Shown: positions 17,382-25,266 of the stretch, one piece after another
Position numbering within the stretch: the first letter of the stretch is position 1
How the letters are laid out: each line of letters starts with the position of its first letter
Assembly: GCF_016405855.1 (NCBI RefSeq)
Contig: NZ_JAEFCA010000001.1
Coordinates: 840,012-904,011, forward strand
Length of the DNA: 64,000 bases
DNA from: Flavobacterium sp. IB48
GTDB lineage: Bacteria; Bacteroidota; Bacteroidia; Flavobacteriales; Flavobacteriaceae
Reading direction: 5' to 3'
The notes under the pieces: generated by a model
Database searches by the model: none
What the model was told of the DNA's origin: nothing
The model's input: the letters and a program-made list of their open reading frames with translations, nothing else
Translations under genes and position numbers: made by a program

Positions 17382-18725
17382 ATGGATATAGTTATCAAAC
17401 TCTCTCAATTTCTATTGAGTTTATCTTTACTTATTATTCTTCATGAATTAGGGCATTTTATCCCTGCTAAATTGTTTAAAACTAGAGTCGAAAAATTTTA
17501 CTTGTTTTTTGATGTTAAATATTCACTTTTCAAAAAGAAAATCGGAGAAACAGAATACGGTATCGGATGGCTTCCGCTGGGAGGTTATGTGAAAATTTCT
17601 GGAATGATTGACGAAAGTATGGATAAAGAGCAGATGGCGCTTCCGCCTCAGCCTTGGGAATTTCGTTCAAAACCAGCTTGGCAGCGTTTAATTATTATGC
17701 TTGGTGGTGTTACCGTAAACTTTATTCTAGCTTTTATTATCTATATCGGAATGGCGTTTGCTTACGGAGATACTTATATTGCTAATGCTGATTTAAAAGA
17801 TGGTGTTGCAATTGAAAATCCTGCAATGCTTAAAGCGGGTTTTAAAACTGGAGATAAAATTATTTCTATTGATGGCAAAGCTGTAGAAAATTTTGATAGC
17901 GATATGAACATGAATGTGATCATGGCAAAACACGTTTTGATTGAAAGAAACGGACAACAGCAAACGATTACTATGCCGACAGATTTTGTTGACCAGCTTT
18001 CTAAAACAGAAAAAGGAATGCTTATCGATATCCGTAGACCTTTTGCTATTGGAAAAGTTGGAGAAGAATCTCCTAACCAAAATTTAAAAGCAAAAGATTT
18101 GATTCTTTCTCTTAACGGACAAAAAGTTAAATATTTTGACGAGGCTAAAGCAATCTTAGCTGCTAATAAAGGAAAAGAAATTTCTGCAGTTGTTTTACGT
18201 GATTTAAAAGAAACCCCGCTTAATGTGAAAGTATCTCCAGAAGGAACTTTAGGCGTTTTTGCTGGCGGTTTAGATATGAAATCTTTAGAAAAACTAGGGT
18301 ACTATAAAATAAGCACGAAAGAATACGGTTTCTTCGAATCTATTCCGGTTGGTCTTCAAAAAGGAAAAGATCAATTGGTTGGTTACGGAAAACAATTGAA
18401 AATGATTTTTAATCCAGAAACTAAAGCTTACAAACAAGTAGGTGGTTTTGCGGCTATTTATAACATTTTCCCTAGTTCTTGGAGCTGGGAAGTTTTCTGG
18501 TCAATCACAGCTTTATTGTCGATTATGCTTGGTGTTATGAATTTATTGCCAATTCCTGCTCTTGATGGTGGACACGTGATGTTTTTATTGTATGAAATTG
18601 TAAGCGGCAAAAAACCGAGCGATAAATTCCTAGAGAATGCGCAAATGGTTGGTTTTGTTTTACTTATTTCACTACTACTGTTTGCTAACGGTAACGACAT
18701 TTACAAGGCGATTGTTGGCAAGTAA
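17382..18725 (+). CDS. rseP: Site-2 protease RseP
   Basis: A 447-residue intramembrane zinc metalloprotease that cuts anti-sigma factors and other membrane proteins within the inner membrane. The HExxH motif is HELGH at residues 21-25 in the first membrane helix. A helix at about 105-125 (LGGVTVNFILAFIIYIGMAF) is followed by two periplasmic PDZ-like regions (about 130-215 and 220-300), and the third zinc ligand lies in NLLPIPALDGGHV near the C-terminus. Length matches the family. It is followed directly by the tRNA-Asn gene. Confidence 0.95.
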   Translation: MDIVIKLSQFLLSLSLLIILHELGHFIPAKLFKTRVEKFYLFFDVKYSLFKKKIGETEYGIGWLPLGGYVKISGMIDESMDKEQMALPPQPWEFRSKPAWQRLIIMLGGVTVNFILAFIIYIGMAFAYGDTYIANADLKDGVAIENPAMLKAGFKTGDKIISIDGKAVENFDSDMNMNVIMAKHVLIERNGQQQTITMPTDFVDQLSKTEKGMLIDIRRPFAIGKVGEESPNQNLKAKDLILSLNGQKVKYFDEAKAILAANKGKEISAVVLRDLKETPLNVKVSPEGTLGVFAGGLDMKSLEKLGYYKISTKEYGFFESIPVGLQKGKDQLVGYGKQLKMIFNPETKAYKQVGGFAAIYNIFPSSWSWEVFWSITALLSIMLGVMNLLPIPALDGGHVMFLLYEIVSGKKPSDKFLENAQMVGFVLLISLLLFANGNDIYKAIVGK

Positions 18726-18754
18726 AAAAAAGTCAAAAAAAGAGTGAAAATGTT

Positions 18755-18784
18755 TTTGAGAAACTAAAAATAGTTTTATATTTG
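18755..18784 (+). promoter_or_regulatory. Promoter of tRNA-Asn
   Basis: TTTG (18755-18758), 18 bases, then TATATTTG (18777-18784): a near-consensus Bacteroidota promoter, 24 bases before the tRNA 5' end. Confidence 0.65.
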
Positions 18785-18808
18785 CACTCGCTAAAAAGAG
18801 CAACACTT

Positions 18809-18882
18809 TCCTCCTTAGCTCAGTTGGTTAGAGCATCTGACTGTTAATCAGAGGGTCCTTGGTTCGAGCCCAAGAGGGGGAG
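18809..18882 (+). tRNA. tRNA-Asn (anticodon GTT)
   Basis: A 74-base cloverleaf can be folded by eye: acceptor TCCTCCT pairs with AGGGGGA, D-arm GCTC/GAGC, anticodon stem TCTGA/TCAGA with loop CTGTTAA giving anticodon GTT, and T-arm CTTGG TTCGAGC CCAAG. CCA is not encoded. A decayed site-specific recombinase abuts its 3' side, a common arrangement for elements that use tRNA 3' ends as attachment sites. Confidence 0.95.
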
Positions 18883-19800
18883 CTTTAATAGACAAGCCAT
18901 TCGAAAGAGTGGCTTGTTTTTTTTAACGCCTTCTAAGGCATTGTTATTGTTGAATATTAACTCTAGAAAAGCATTTTCTTTTACGGTTCGATAAGTTTTA
19001 TCATCAAATATCAATTTCTCAGGAAATATCGAACCAATAATCATTTTTTTTAATCTTAGAATCACTCATTTCATAGTATATACCAACTCCATTTAAAAAT
19101 GAAATTCCAAATTTCAAATAGGCAGTAAATTCTTTATCAGCTATTTTTAAACTTTCTCTTTCATCTTTCATCTCATTTATTGCAACTTCATAGTGTTTAA
19201 TTATGGTCAGAATTCTTGCAATTGGCACTTCAGTCTCTCCAATTGAATCTTCGAGTTTTATAATTTTAATCTCTAGTGTTTGAATTTCTAAATAAATTTT
19301 TCGAATTCTGTTATCTCGAATTTTTGAATTTTCCGAAAACTTACTTTCAAGAATTCTTAAATATAAATTGTAGACCTCATCTTTTATTTCGAACTTTTTA
19401 AGGAAAGTAAAAAAGAACCATGTAACTCTTCTGCTCTCTAACTTCCATTACATCTATTCCGACAATGATAATAATAAAATTTACCCCCATTTCCCTTAGA
19501 TGGAGCTCCTGTAAACTTTTTGTCACATTTAGAACACAAAAGTTGTTGACGCAAAGGCAACATTTCATCATTTAAATTTGTAATGAGAGACTTTCTTTTT
19601 TTATCAGACAAAATTGATGCAACTTTTTCAAATATTTCTTCAGAAACTATCCTAGAATGTAAGCCATCTACAATTTCCAACAGCTCTTTTTTCCATTCTG
19701 GAACAACTATTCTCCCGACATATAAAAAGTTTCTCAACATATTCATAAAGCCTTGCTTAGAAGTTTTAAGCCCTTTTTTCGCGTCATAGTCCTGATTCCA
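18844..19800 (-). pseudogene. Large serine recombinase remnant, C-terminal two thirds, two frameshifts
   Basis: Translation on the minus strand in three successive frames gives an almost continuous recombinase C-terminal part. First (19800 to 19438) is KKGLKTSKQGF, LRNFLYVGRIVVPEWK (Recombinase domain end) and the zinc ribbon CSKCDKKFTGAP...YYYHCRNRC. A frameshift near 19440 leads to a coiled-coil segment, and a second in an A-run near 19030-19065 leads to IGSIFPEKLIFDDKTYRT, a segment seen at the end of flavobacterial recombinases. The N-terminal catalytic resolvase domain is missing; homology stops sharply at about 19800. The last codons run into the tRNA-Asn gene on the opposite strand. 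It marks a once-mobile element. Confidence 0.8.
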
Positions 19801-19801
19801 T

Positions 19802-20620
19802 TTACTTTTTTAGTTCGGTAGATTTTATTAAAATAGTTCTACCATCTCTTACTTTAATTTCAATATCCTGAAAAGCACTTTTATTTATAATATCAACAAC
19901 TTTCGTATTAACATTCAATTTCATTGAACTTTCAATTAAATAAATTTCATCATCAGTTCGCAGATAGTAAAGCAATTCAAGCTCTTTATGTGTTAGAGTA
20001 GTTACCTAGCTGCCATTTGAAAAATCTGTGAAACCATTTTTTGGAAACTCTGTTTGCGATATGTCAAGTAAATTAACAGAGATACGAGTAAGTAAGATGA
20101 ACTTATCGCTTAGATAATTTAAATACTGCGATTTGGACATTAAATTTATTGTACCGTCATTATAAATAAGGAGTATGCATGGTTCAACCATCAATGAGTA
20201 AACAATCGCATATTTTATTGGGGAAAAATTGGAGGCGTCAATTTTGTTTTCAAATAAAAAATCTCGAACACTTTTAATTTTTTCTAATCCAGCGTGTTGG
20301 ACAGTTATATAAAATTTATCAGATGCATCAGCAGCTACTTTATCATAGCCAGGATAGTCGAAATGATTGAAAATTAAATTAATGTGGCCCTGATTGATGG
20401 CATTTATGCTATCTCTCTTTTTTTGAAGATTTCTTATACTTTTTCGCTTCCATACTTTCGAGTCAGCTCAGCAGGAGGCATGCCAGGTATATTTCTGATC
20501 TTCATCATAAATCTGATCAATTTTCCCTATTACAAGATTTCTCTCGTCCATTGTCATTTCACCTGTTTTACAGCCATAATACCCTAAAAATATAAGTGCA
20601 ATTAAGATAGTTTTTTTAAT
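19802..20620 (-). pseudogene. Broken lipoprotein gene, DUF6624-like
   Basis: The minus strand encodes a lipoprotein-like start (KKTILIALIFLGYYGCKTGE) whose expected ATG appears to be ATT at 20620, behind an AAAGG. The frame then breaks near 20490 (IDQIYDEDQKY to PGMPPAELTRKYGSEK) and again near 20430. It resumes as RDSINAINQGHINLIFNHFDYPGYDKV (about 20420-20340) and FYITVQHAGLEK, which resembles the DUF6624 pattern (a DQ-Y motif, then a QHA motif). A TAG interrupts it at 20006, and the same frame continues to a stop at 19802, immediately before the recombinase remnant. With a lost start, frameshifts and a stop, it is unlikely to be functional. Family assignment is by recall of pattern only. 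Confidence 0.55.
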
Positions 20621-20702
20621 ATCCTTTAGAAAAATTTTATTCTAATAAAACGAATTCTACGGCAGAAAACTGGCATATTTTTAAGGGCTTTATCAAACAC
20701 TA

Positions 20703-22898
20703 TTAATTGCCCAATTCTAATTGATTTCGAACTAAATTAAAATAATTTGATCTAATATCAACCAGCTCTTTATGATTTCCCTGTTCAACAATACTCCCGT
20801 TTTTCAAGACCACAATATTATCTGCCTTTTTTACAGTTGAAAGACGATGGGCAATTATCAGAACCGTTTTGCCTTTAAAAAACTCATGCAAGCGTTCGTG
20901 TATGATTTTTTCATTTTCGGAATCAAGAGCAGAAGTTGCTTCATCTAAAAAAATATAATGGGGATCCTTGTATACCGCTCTGGCGATTAAAATCCTCTGC
21001 TTCTGCCCGCCGGAAATATCATTCCCAGAAGCCCCTATTTTTGTTTTATACCCGAGTGGAAGAGACAAAATAAAGTCCTCAATATTTGCAATGCTGACCG
21101 CTCTCTTTAATCGCTCTTCATCAATAAGTCTATCACTTGTCGCAATATTTCTCTCTATGGTATCTGAAAAAATAAAACCGTCCTGCATAACTACGCTGCA
21201 GTTTTCTCTCAAATTTTTTGGGGAGATTATATTTATATTTTTATTGTTAAACAATAATTCGCCATCACTTGGCAAATAAAATTTTAATAATAGTTTCATC
21301 AGTGTAGTTTTCCCGCTGCCGCTGGCGCCTACTATAGCAGTAATTTTCCCCTCAGGAATTTTAAAATTAATATTTTTCAGTGCATAAGCTGATTTTGGTC
21401 CGTCATACTGAAAACTTACATTTTTGAATGTTATGCCTGTTGGCATAGTATTTCTGTCAAATAGTTTTTCGTGAATAGTGGGATCTTCTTCAATAATATG
21501 ATTTTGAACTTCGTTTAATCTCTCAAAACTTAATTTTGCATCCTGAAGTGAGCGAAAAAAATTGACCAACTGATTAACTGGAGAATTCATCTGCCCGACA
21601 ATATAGGTAACACTCAGCAGCTCACCTAAACTCATTTTCCCTTTTACAACTAATGTGGCAGAAAAAAAAGTTACCAGAATATTTTTCAATTGATTAATAA
21701 ATTCGAAACCAGAAATTTGCAGCTGGTCAATCTTTAAAATACGAATATTTATATTAAAAAGTTTCTGCTGTATTTTTTCCCACTCATCACGCTTGAAATC
21801 TTCAAATTTGTTAAGTTTCATTTCTGCCGCACCGCTTACAATCTCATAGATTGATTCCTGGTTCTCGCTTCGGTGCTGAAACTTGAAATAATCTAAAATC
21901 TGTCTTTTTTTAAGCCAATAAACTGACCATATGATAGATATTACAGTAAGAATTAGATAAACAACAAGAATCCAAATGTTATAATAAAAAAGAACACCAA
22001 AAAACACCGAAAATGTCACCACTGAAAAGAAAGTAATTAGGCTTTGAGAAGTCAAAAAATGCTCAATTCTCTCATTATCCTGAATCCTCTGGCTGAAATC
22101 ACCCATCATTTTTGAATCAAAAAATTTAACCGGAAGCTGCATCAGTTTTCTTAAAAACTCAGAGACAATGGTTATGCTTAGTTTAGATCCCACAATTAGC
22201 ATCACCCGGTTTCTAATAATTTCAAAAAACAAGGTGCCCAAAAAAACAGATAACTGGCCAATCAGTATTAGCATTATAAGATCTATCCTTTTTGCACTGA
22301 TTCCTTCATCTATCAAGCTTTGGGTTAGAAAAGGCAAAACTAATGTCAGACAGCTGCCAAAAAAAAGCATCAGGACCATCAATGCCAGCTGTTTTTTATA
22401 GGGCTTTAAATAATTTATCAAATAGCTGGCAGACAGCCTAATTTCTTCTGGTTCCTTATAATCGTAAAACTTATCTGTTGGCTGTAAATATAAGACTATA
22501 CCTGAGTGTCCGTCAGATATCCACGATTTTCTAAATGCGGATTCACTTAAAGTGATGAAGCCATGAGCTGGATCTGCAAGATGAAAACGATATTTCTTAG
22601 AAAAAAAATTTTGTGTTATTTTTTTAAGAATCACAAAATGATTCTGATTCCAATGCAGGATACATGGCAGGCTGTCTTTCTCTTCAATAAGCCTCTCAAG
22701 TGAAAGCAGGCCTGAAAGCGTTTCGAATCCTATTCCTTGTGCCGCTTCCGTGATGCCAAATAAAGACACCCCCTCTCTGTTAATATAGGAACGGTCTCTT
22801 AAGAACTGCAGAGGGTATTTTTTTTTATAAAAACTGGCGATCATTGACAGGCATGCTGGTCCGCAATCTGTCTGATCATGCTGGGCAGTAAAAACCAT
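20703..22898 (-). CDS. ABC exporter with N-terminal C39 peptidase (PCAT / LanT type)
   Basis: A 731-residue peptidase-containing ABC transporter that removes double-glycine leaders and exports the released peptide across the inner membrane. Domains: C39 peptidase (residues 1-~150; catalytic Cys12 in QTDCGPACLS, His in NQNHFVILK, Asp in LADPAHG), six-helix ABC membrane domain (~165-450), and nucleotide-binding domain with Walker A GASGSGKTT, signature SGGQKQR, Walker B HYIFLDEATSALD and the H-loop IAHRLST. All catalytic residues look intact. It is the last gene of the minus-strand run that starts with three GG-leader precursors, 14 bases after the radical SAM gene. It is the only exporter in the locus. 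No HlyD-type adaptor is seen. Confidence 0.94.
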   Translation of the reverse strand: MVFTAQHDQTDCGPACLSMIASFYKKKYPLQFLRDRSYINREGVSLFGITEAAQGIGFETLSGLLSLERLIEEKDSLPCILHWNQNHFVILKKITQNFFSKKYRFHLADPAHGFITLSESAFRKSWISDGHSGIVLYLQPTDKFYDYKEPEEIRLSASYLINYLKPYKKQLALMVLMLFFGSCLTLVLPFLTQSLIDEGISAKRIDLIMLILIGQLSVFLGTLFFEIIRNRVMLIVGSKLSITIVSEFLRKLMQLPVKFFDSKMMGDFSQRIQDNERIEHFLTSQSLITFFSVVTFSVFFGVLFYYNIWILVVYLILTVISIIWSVYWLKKRQILDYFKFQHRSENQESIYEIVSGAAEMKLNKFEDFKRDEWEKIQQKLFNINIRILKIDQLQISGFEFINQLKNILVTFFSATLVVKGKMSLGELLSVTYIVGQMNSPVNQLVNFFRSLQDAKLSFERLNEVQNHIIEEDPTIHEKLFDRNTMPTGITFKNVSFQYDGPKSAYALKNINFKIPEGKITAIVGASGSGKTTLMKLLLKFYLPSDGELLFNNKNINIISPKNLRENCSVVMQDGFIFSDTIERNIATSDRLIDEERLKRAVSIANIEDFILSLPLGYKTKIGASGNDISGGQKQRILIARAVYKDPHYIFLDEATSALDSENEKIIHERLHEFFKGKTVLIIAHRLSTVKKADNIVVLKNGSIVEQGNHKELVDIRSNYFNLVRNQLELGN

Positions 22899-22912
22899 AA
22901 AGAAATATTGTT

Positions 22913-24208
22913 TTAAGAAATGGCATATAAAAATTTGTCTTTAATAATTTCCAACTTTTTGTTTTCATCAAAATTATTTACGCAATAATCTACCCCTTTA
23001 TGTTCGATAGCCTGCTGAGAACATCCCCCGTTACATATTGGAAGTATACTGCAGTCTAGACAGGGCGGGTTTTTAAATTTAGAATTCATTCTATCCTCAA
23101 ACTTATCATTCCATTCAATAATACCTTTCTCGTTCAGTTGCCCCTCTTTAGATTTTGACTCAAAATCTCTCGCAGTACACTTGAAAACTTCTCCATTATA
23201 ATTTAAAGTTGCATGATTATTTTTGTCAGCATAACATGAATTTCGCACAGTATCTAAATTCATTCCTTTATAAAGGGCATTGAATCCTTTTTCCCGAAAC
23301 AGATCCACAATGCCCTGAACATCTGCATGAATATCCTTTTTCTCCTGCCAGACCTCATGAAATGAAAAATTTAGAAACTTCTTATCTGTATCTGTCAGAT
23401 TAATAAAATCATCAATAATCTGTGGTAGCGTTTCGATAGTTTCCTCAGAAATATTTAATCTTACACTTACCGTAAAAGCATTTTTTATAGCTAAAATAAT
23501 GTTTGCCACTATTTCATCGTACGACCCTTTTTCTTTCGAAACATATCGCACTTTATTATGTCTCTCCCTGTGTCCGTCTAAAGTGATCTGGAAATAATTC
23601 ACGCCATAAGCTCTGCATGAATCAAGCATTTTTTGGCTAATTAACAAACCATTAGTGGTGAAACCTGAAGTAAAGCCAATTTTCCTTTCCTGCATTTTTG
23701 GATAAATCTCTTCAAGAAGTGGCAAAACTGTTTTATCAAAATAAAGCAAAGGCTCTCCACCAAACCAGCTTAGATGGAAATATTCTAAATTTTTCTTTTC
23801 AGCCAATAAATTATCAACAAATTTTATCACTGATAAAATCGTTTCCTGAGACATTTTAGATGCTTTTATATGGGTTTCGTAGCAGTACCAGCATTTAAAA
23901 TTGCAATTCATGGTTGGATTGACAGTCAGCTGATAAAAAGATTCATTTTCCCTGTCGATCTGCCGAACCAGATTTTTTACATTTTCAATTTCGTCGGTTT
24001 CGTTTTCTACTAAAAACCCTTTTTCAATTAGATGAGTATGGAAATCCGGATGGATATTAAATAGCTCCTCAAAATCGTCCTCTCTTCTTGAAGCTTGAAA
24101 CAATTCAAAAAGTTCTGGATCCAAAAGAACAAATTCATTTGAAAATGCATTATATCCGATTTTTTTATCCTCATAATTAAAAAAATTATTGAATTTGCTG
24201 TACTTCAT
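22913..24208 (-). CDS. Radical SAM/SPASM peptide maturase
   Basis: A 431-residue radical SAM enzyme of the peptide-modifying SPASM group. The SAM-cluster motif CNFKCWYC gives Cys102, Cys106 and Cys109. The SPASM region has Cys325 and Cys344 followed by Cys383, 386, 392, 396 and 409 in CLDCSILPICNGGC ... YC, enough for two auxiliary [4Fe-4S] clusters. The N-terminal ~90 residues form a small alpha/beta region (YNAFSNEFVLLDPELFELF) that may bind leader peptides. WFGGEPLL and LDGHRERHNKVR are typical of this superfamily. It lies between three Cys-rich precursor genes and their exporter, so the precursors are its probable substrates. Relatives form thioether or C-C cross-links or epimerise residues; which one applies here is not decidable from sequence. 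Confidence 0.9.
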   Translation of the reverse strand: MKYSKFNNFFNYEDKKIGYNAFSNEFVLLDPELFELFQASRREDDFEELFNIHPDFHTHLIEKGFLVENETDEIENVKNLVRQIDRENESFYQLTVNPTMNCNFKCWYCYETHIKASKMSQETILSVIKFVDNLLAEKKNLEYFHLSWFGGEPLLYFDKTVLPLLEEIYPKMQERKIGFTSGFTTNGLLISQKMLDSCRAYGVNYFQITLDGHRERHNKVRYVSKEKGSYDEIVANIILAIKNAFTVSVRLNISEETIETLPQIIDDFINLTDTDKKFLNFSFHEVWQEKKDIHADVQGIVDLFREKGFNALYKGMNLDTVRNSCYADKNNHATLNYNGEVFKCTARDFESKSKEGQLNEKGIIEWNDKFEDRMNSKFKNPPCLDCSILPICNGGCSQQAIEHKGVDYCVNNFDENKKLEIIKDKFLYAIS

Positions 24209-24230
24209 AATGATAATTTTTATTTAATTA

Positions 24231-24262
24231 TTGGCATAGAGACAATAAAATCTCTATGCCAA
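24231..24262 (-). terminator. Hairpin between precursor genes and the maturase gene
   Basis: A perfect 12-base inverted repeat (TTGGCATAGAGA / TCTCTATGCCAA) with an 8-base loop lies between the last precursor (ending 24303) and the radical SAM start (24208). Only short T-runs follow on the minus strand, so it is more likely a partial terminator or a processing/stability hairpin that keeps precursor mRNA in excess. Confidence 0.55.
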
Positions 24263-24302
24263 CATAATTATTAAAATCTTATAGATTGTATAAGAGCTTG
24301 AT

Positions 24303-24509
24303 TTAACTGCATGAAGAAGTATTTGTACACTCAACGTTTCCGCCTCCGCATGTTCCATTGGTGCAATAATCATTTACCCCTGGCGCCTGCTTTCCTCCAC
24401 GAATTTTAGCCATTTGAGATTCGTCCAATGATGCAAATCCTCCGCTTAAGACACTTTTCGAATTGATTTTTAATGTCTTTAGATTCTCAATTTTTATAAT
24501 TGACTTCAT
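24303..24509 (-). CDS. RiPP precursor A: GG leader, Cys-rich core
   Basis: A 68-residue peptide. The leader has a conserved LSGGFASLDESQMAKIRGG segment; cleavage after the second GG (Ile at -4, Met at -7) fits C39 peptidases. The predicted core of about 29 residues begins KQAPGVNDY and has four cysteines in CTNGTC and CTNTSSC pairs split by GGGNVE. It is the third of three tandem paralogues and is nearest the maturase. The shared leader and variable core are the normal pattern of a precursor family. It is too short for a domain call, but the conserved arrangement and the neighbouring maturase and exporter make it convincing. Confidence 0.88.
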   Translation of the reverse strand: MKSIIKIENLKTLKINSKSVLSGGFASLDESQMAKIRGGKQAPGVNDYCTNGTCGGGNVECTNTSSCS

Positions 24510-24566
24510 AGATTTAGATTTTATTAAAATTAATTTTACAGTAATTTTTTTTTCGTTTTATAGCTA

Positions 24567-24773
24567 TCAGCATACTCCGTTTGAGCATACTCCATTAGAT
24601 TCGCCAGCACATGATGCGTTTGAGCATGCACTGTTCGTACAATCTGGAGGCATCTTACCGCCCTTTATTTTGTACAGTTGAGAATCAGTCAATGAAGCGA
24701 ATCCTCCTGAAAGTCCGCCATTTTTATCCTGTTTTAAGGCAGGCAGTTTCCCTGCATTTTTATTTGTTTTCAT
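24567..24773 (-). CDS. RiPP precursor B: GG leader, five-Cys core
   Basis: A 68-residue paralogue of the two flanking precursors. The leader ends LSGGFASLTDSQLYKIKGG, with Leu at -7 and Ile at -4 before GG. The predicted core starts KMPPD and carries five cysteines in CTNSAC, SNASC and CSNGVC units, separated by AGESNGV. An odd cysteine number suggests one stays free, or that cross-links do not simply pair cysteines. It lies 57 bases upstream of precursor A and 87 bases downstream of precursor C on the minus strand. Confidence 0.88.
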   Translation of the reverse strand: MKTNKNAGKLPALKQDKNGGLSGGFASLTDSQLYKIKGGKMPPDCTNSACSNASCAGESNGVCSNGVC

Positions 24774-24860
24774 AAAAATTATTAATGAATTAAAACTCCA
24801 TATCTTTTAAGTCTTCAGAATTTTTTTCGGACTTTTCATCTATAAATTTTTTCGTTTTTA

Positions 24861-25055
24861 TTAACAGCTTGCATTGGTGCATGCTCCATTATCTCCATTG
24901 CAGTTTCCTTTATTATCGCAAACAACATTGCTTTCAGGCGCTTGCTTACCGCCTCGTATTTTATTCATCTGGCTAACATCCAAAGATGCAAAACCGCCCA
25001 CTAATAATCCATTTTCTGTTTTAAGTCCTGGAATTTTTTTTAATCTTTTCTTCAT
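24861..25055 (-). CDS. RiPP precursor C: GG leader, four-Cys core
   Basis: A 64-residue peptide, first of the three tandem precursors. It starts with a basic MKKRLKKIPG segment; the leader ends LVGGFASLDVSQMNKIRGG and the core begins KQAPESNVV. Four cysteines lie in CDNKGNC and CTNASC, split by NGDNGA. The core start KQAP is identical to that of precursor A, while the region between the cysteine pairs differs. It is preceded by about 210 bases without a gene that must hold the promoter of the run. Confidence 0.88.
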   Translation of the reverse strand: MKKRLKKIPGLKTENGLLVGGFASLDVSQMNKIRGGKQAPESNVVCDNKGNCNGDNGACTNASC

Positions 25056-25266
25056 TTTACATAGTTTTTAAATTATTTATATAATCAGCATTTAACCCAG
25101 CTGCTCAGGCATAATTCATTATAAAAACTTCATAATTGCAAAACTGATATCCCTAAATTTGAGATGCAGATAACTATCTCCGTATTTTTAATCAAAAAAA
25201 TGCGGAAGCAATACAGCGTATCTTTTTTATAAAAAAGTCTATGTCAAGCTTAAAACATCAGCAGAA

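Noticed and set aside
24463..24681. Plus-strand frame antisense to precursors A and B
   Set aside because: It is an overlap artefact of the two minus-strand precursor genes, which have conserved leaders and cores.
20703..25055. Graspetide (grasp-with-SPASM) system
   Set aside because: A SPASM protein is present but no ATP-grasp ligase is encoded nearby, so that class is not supported.
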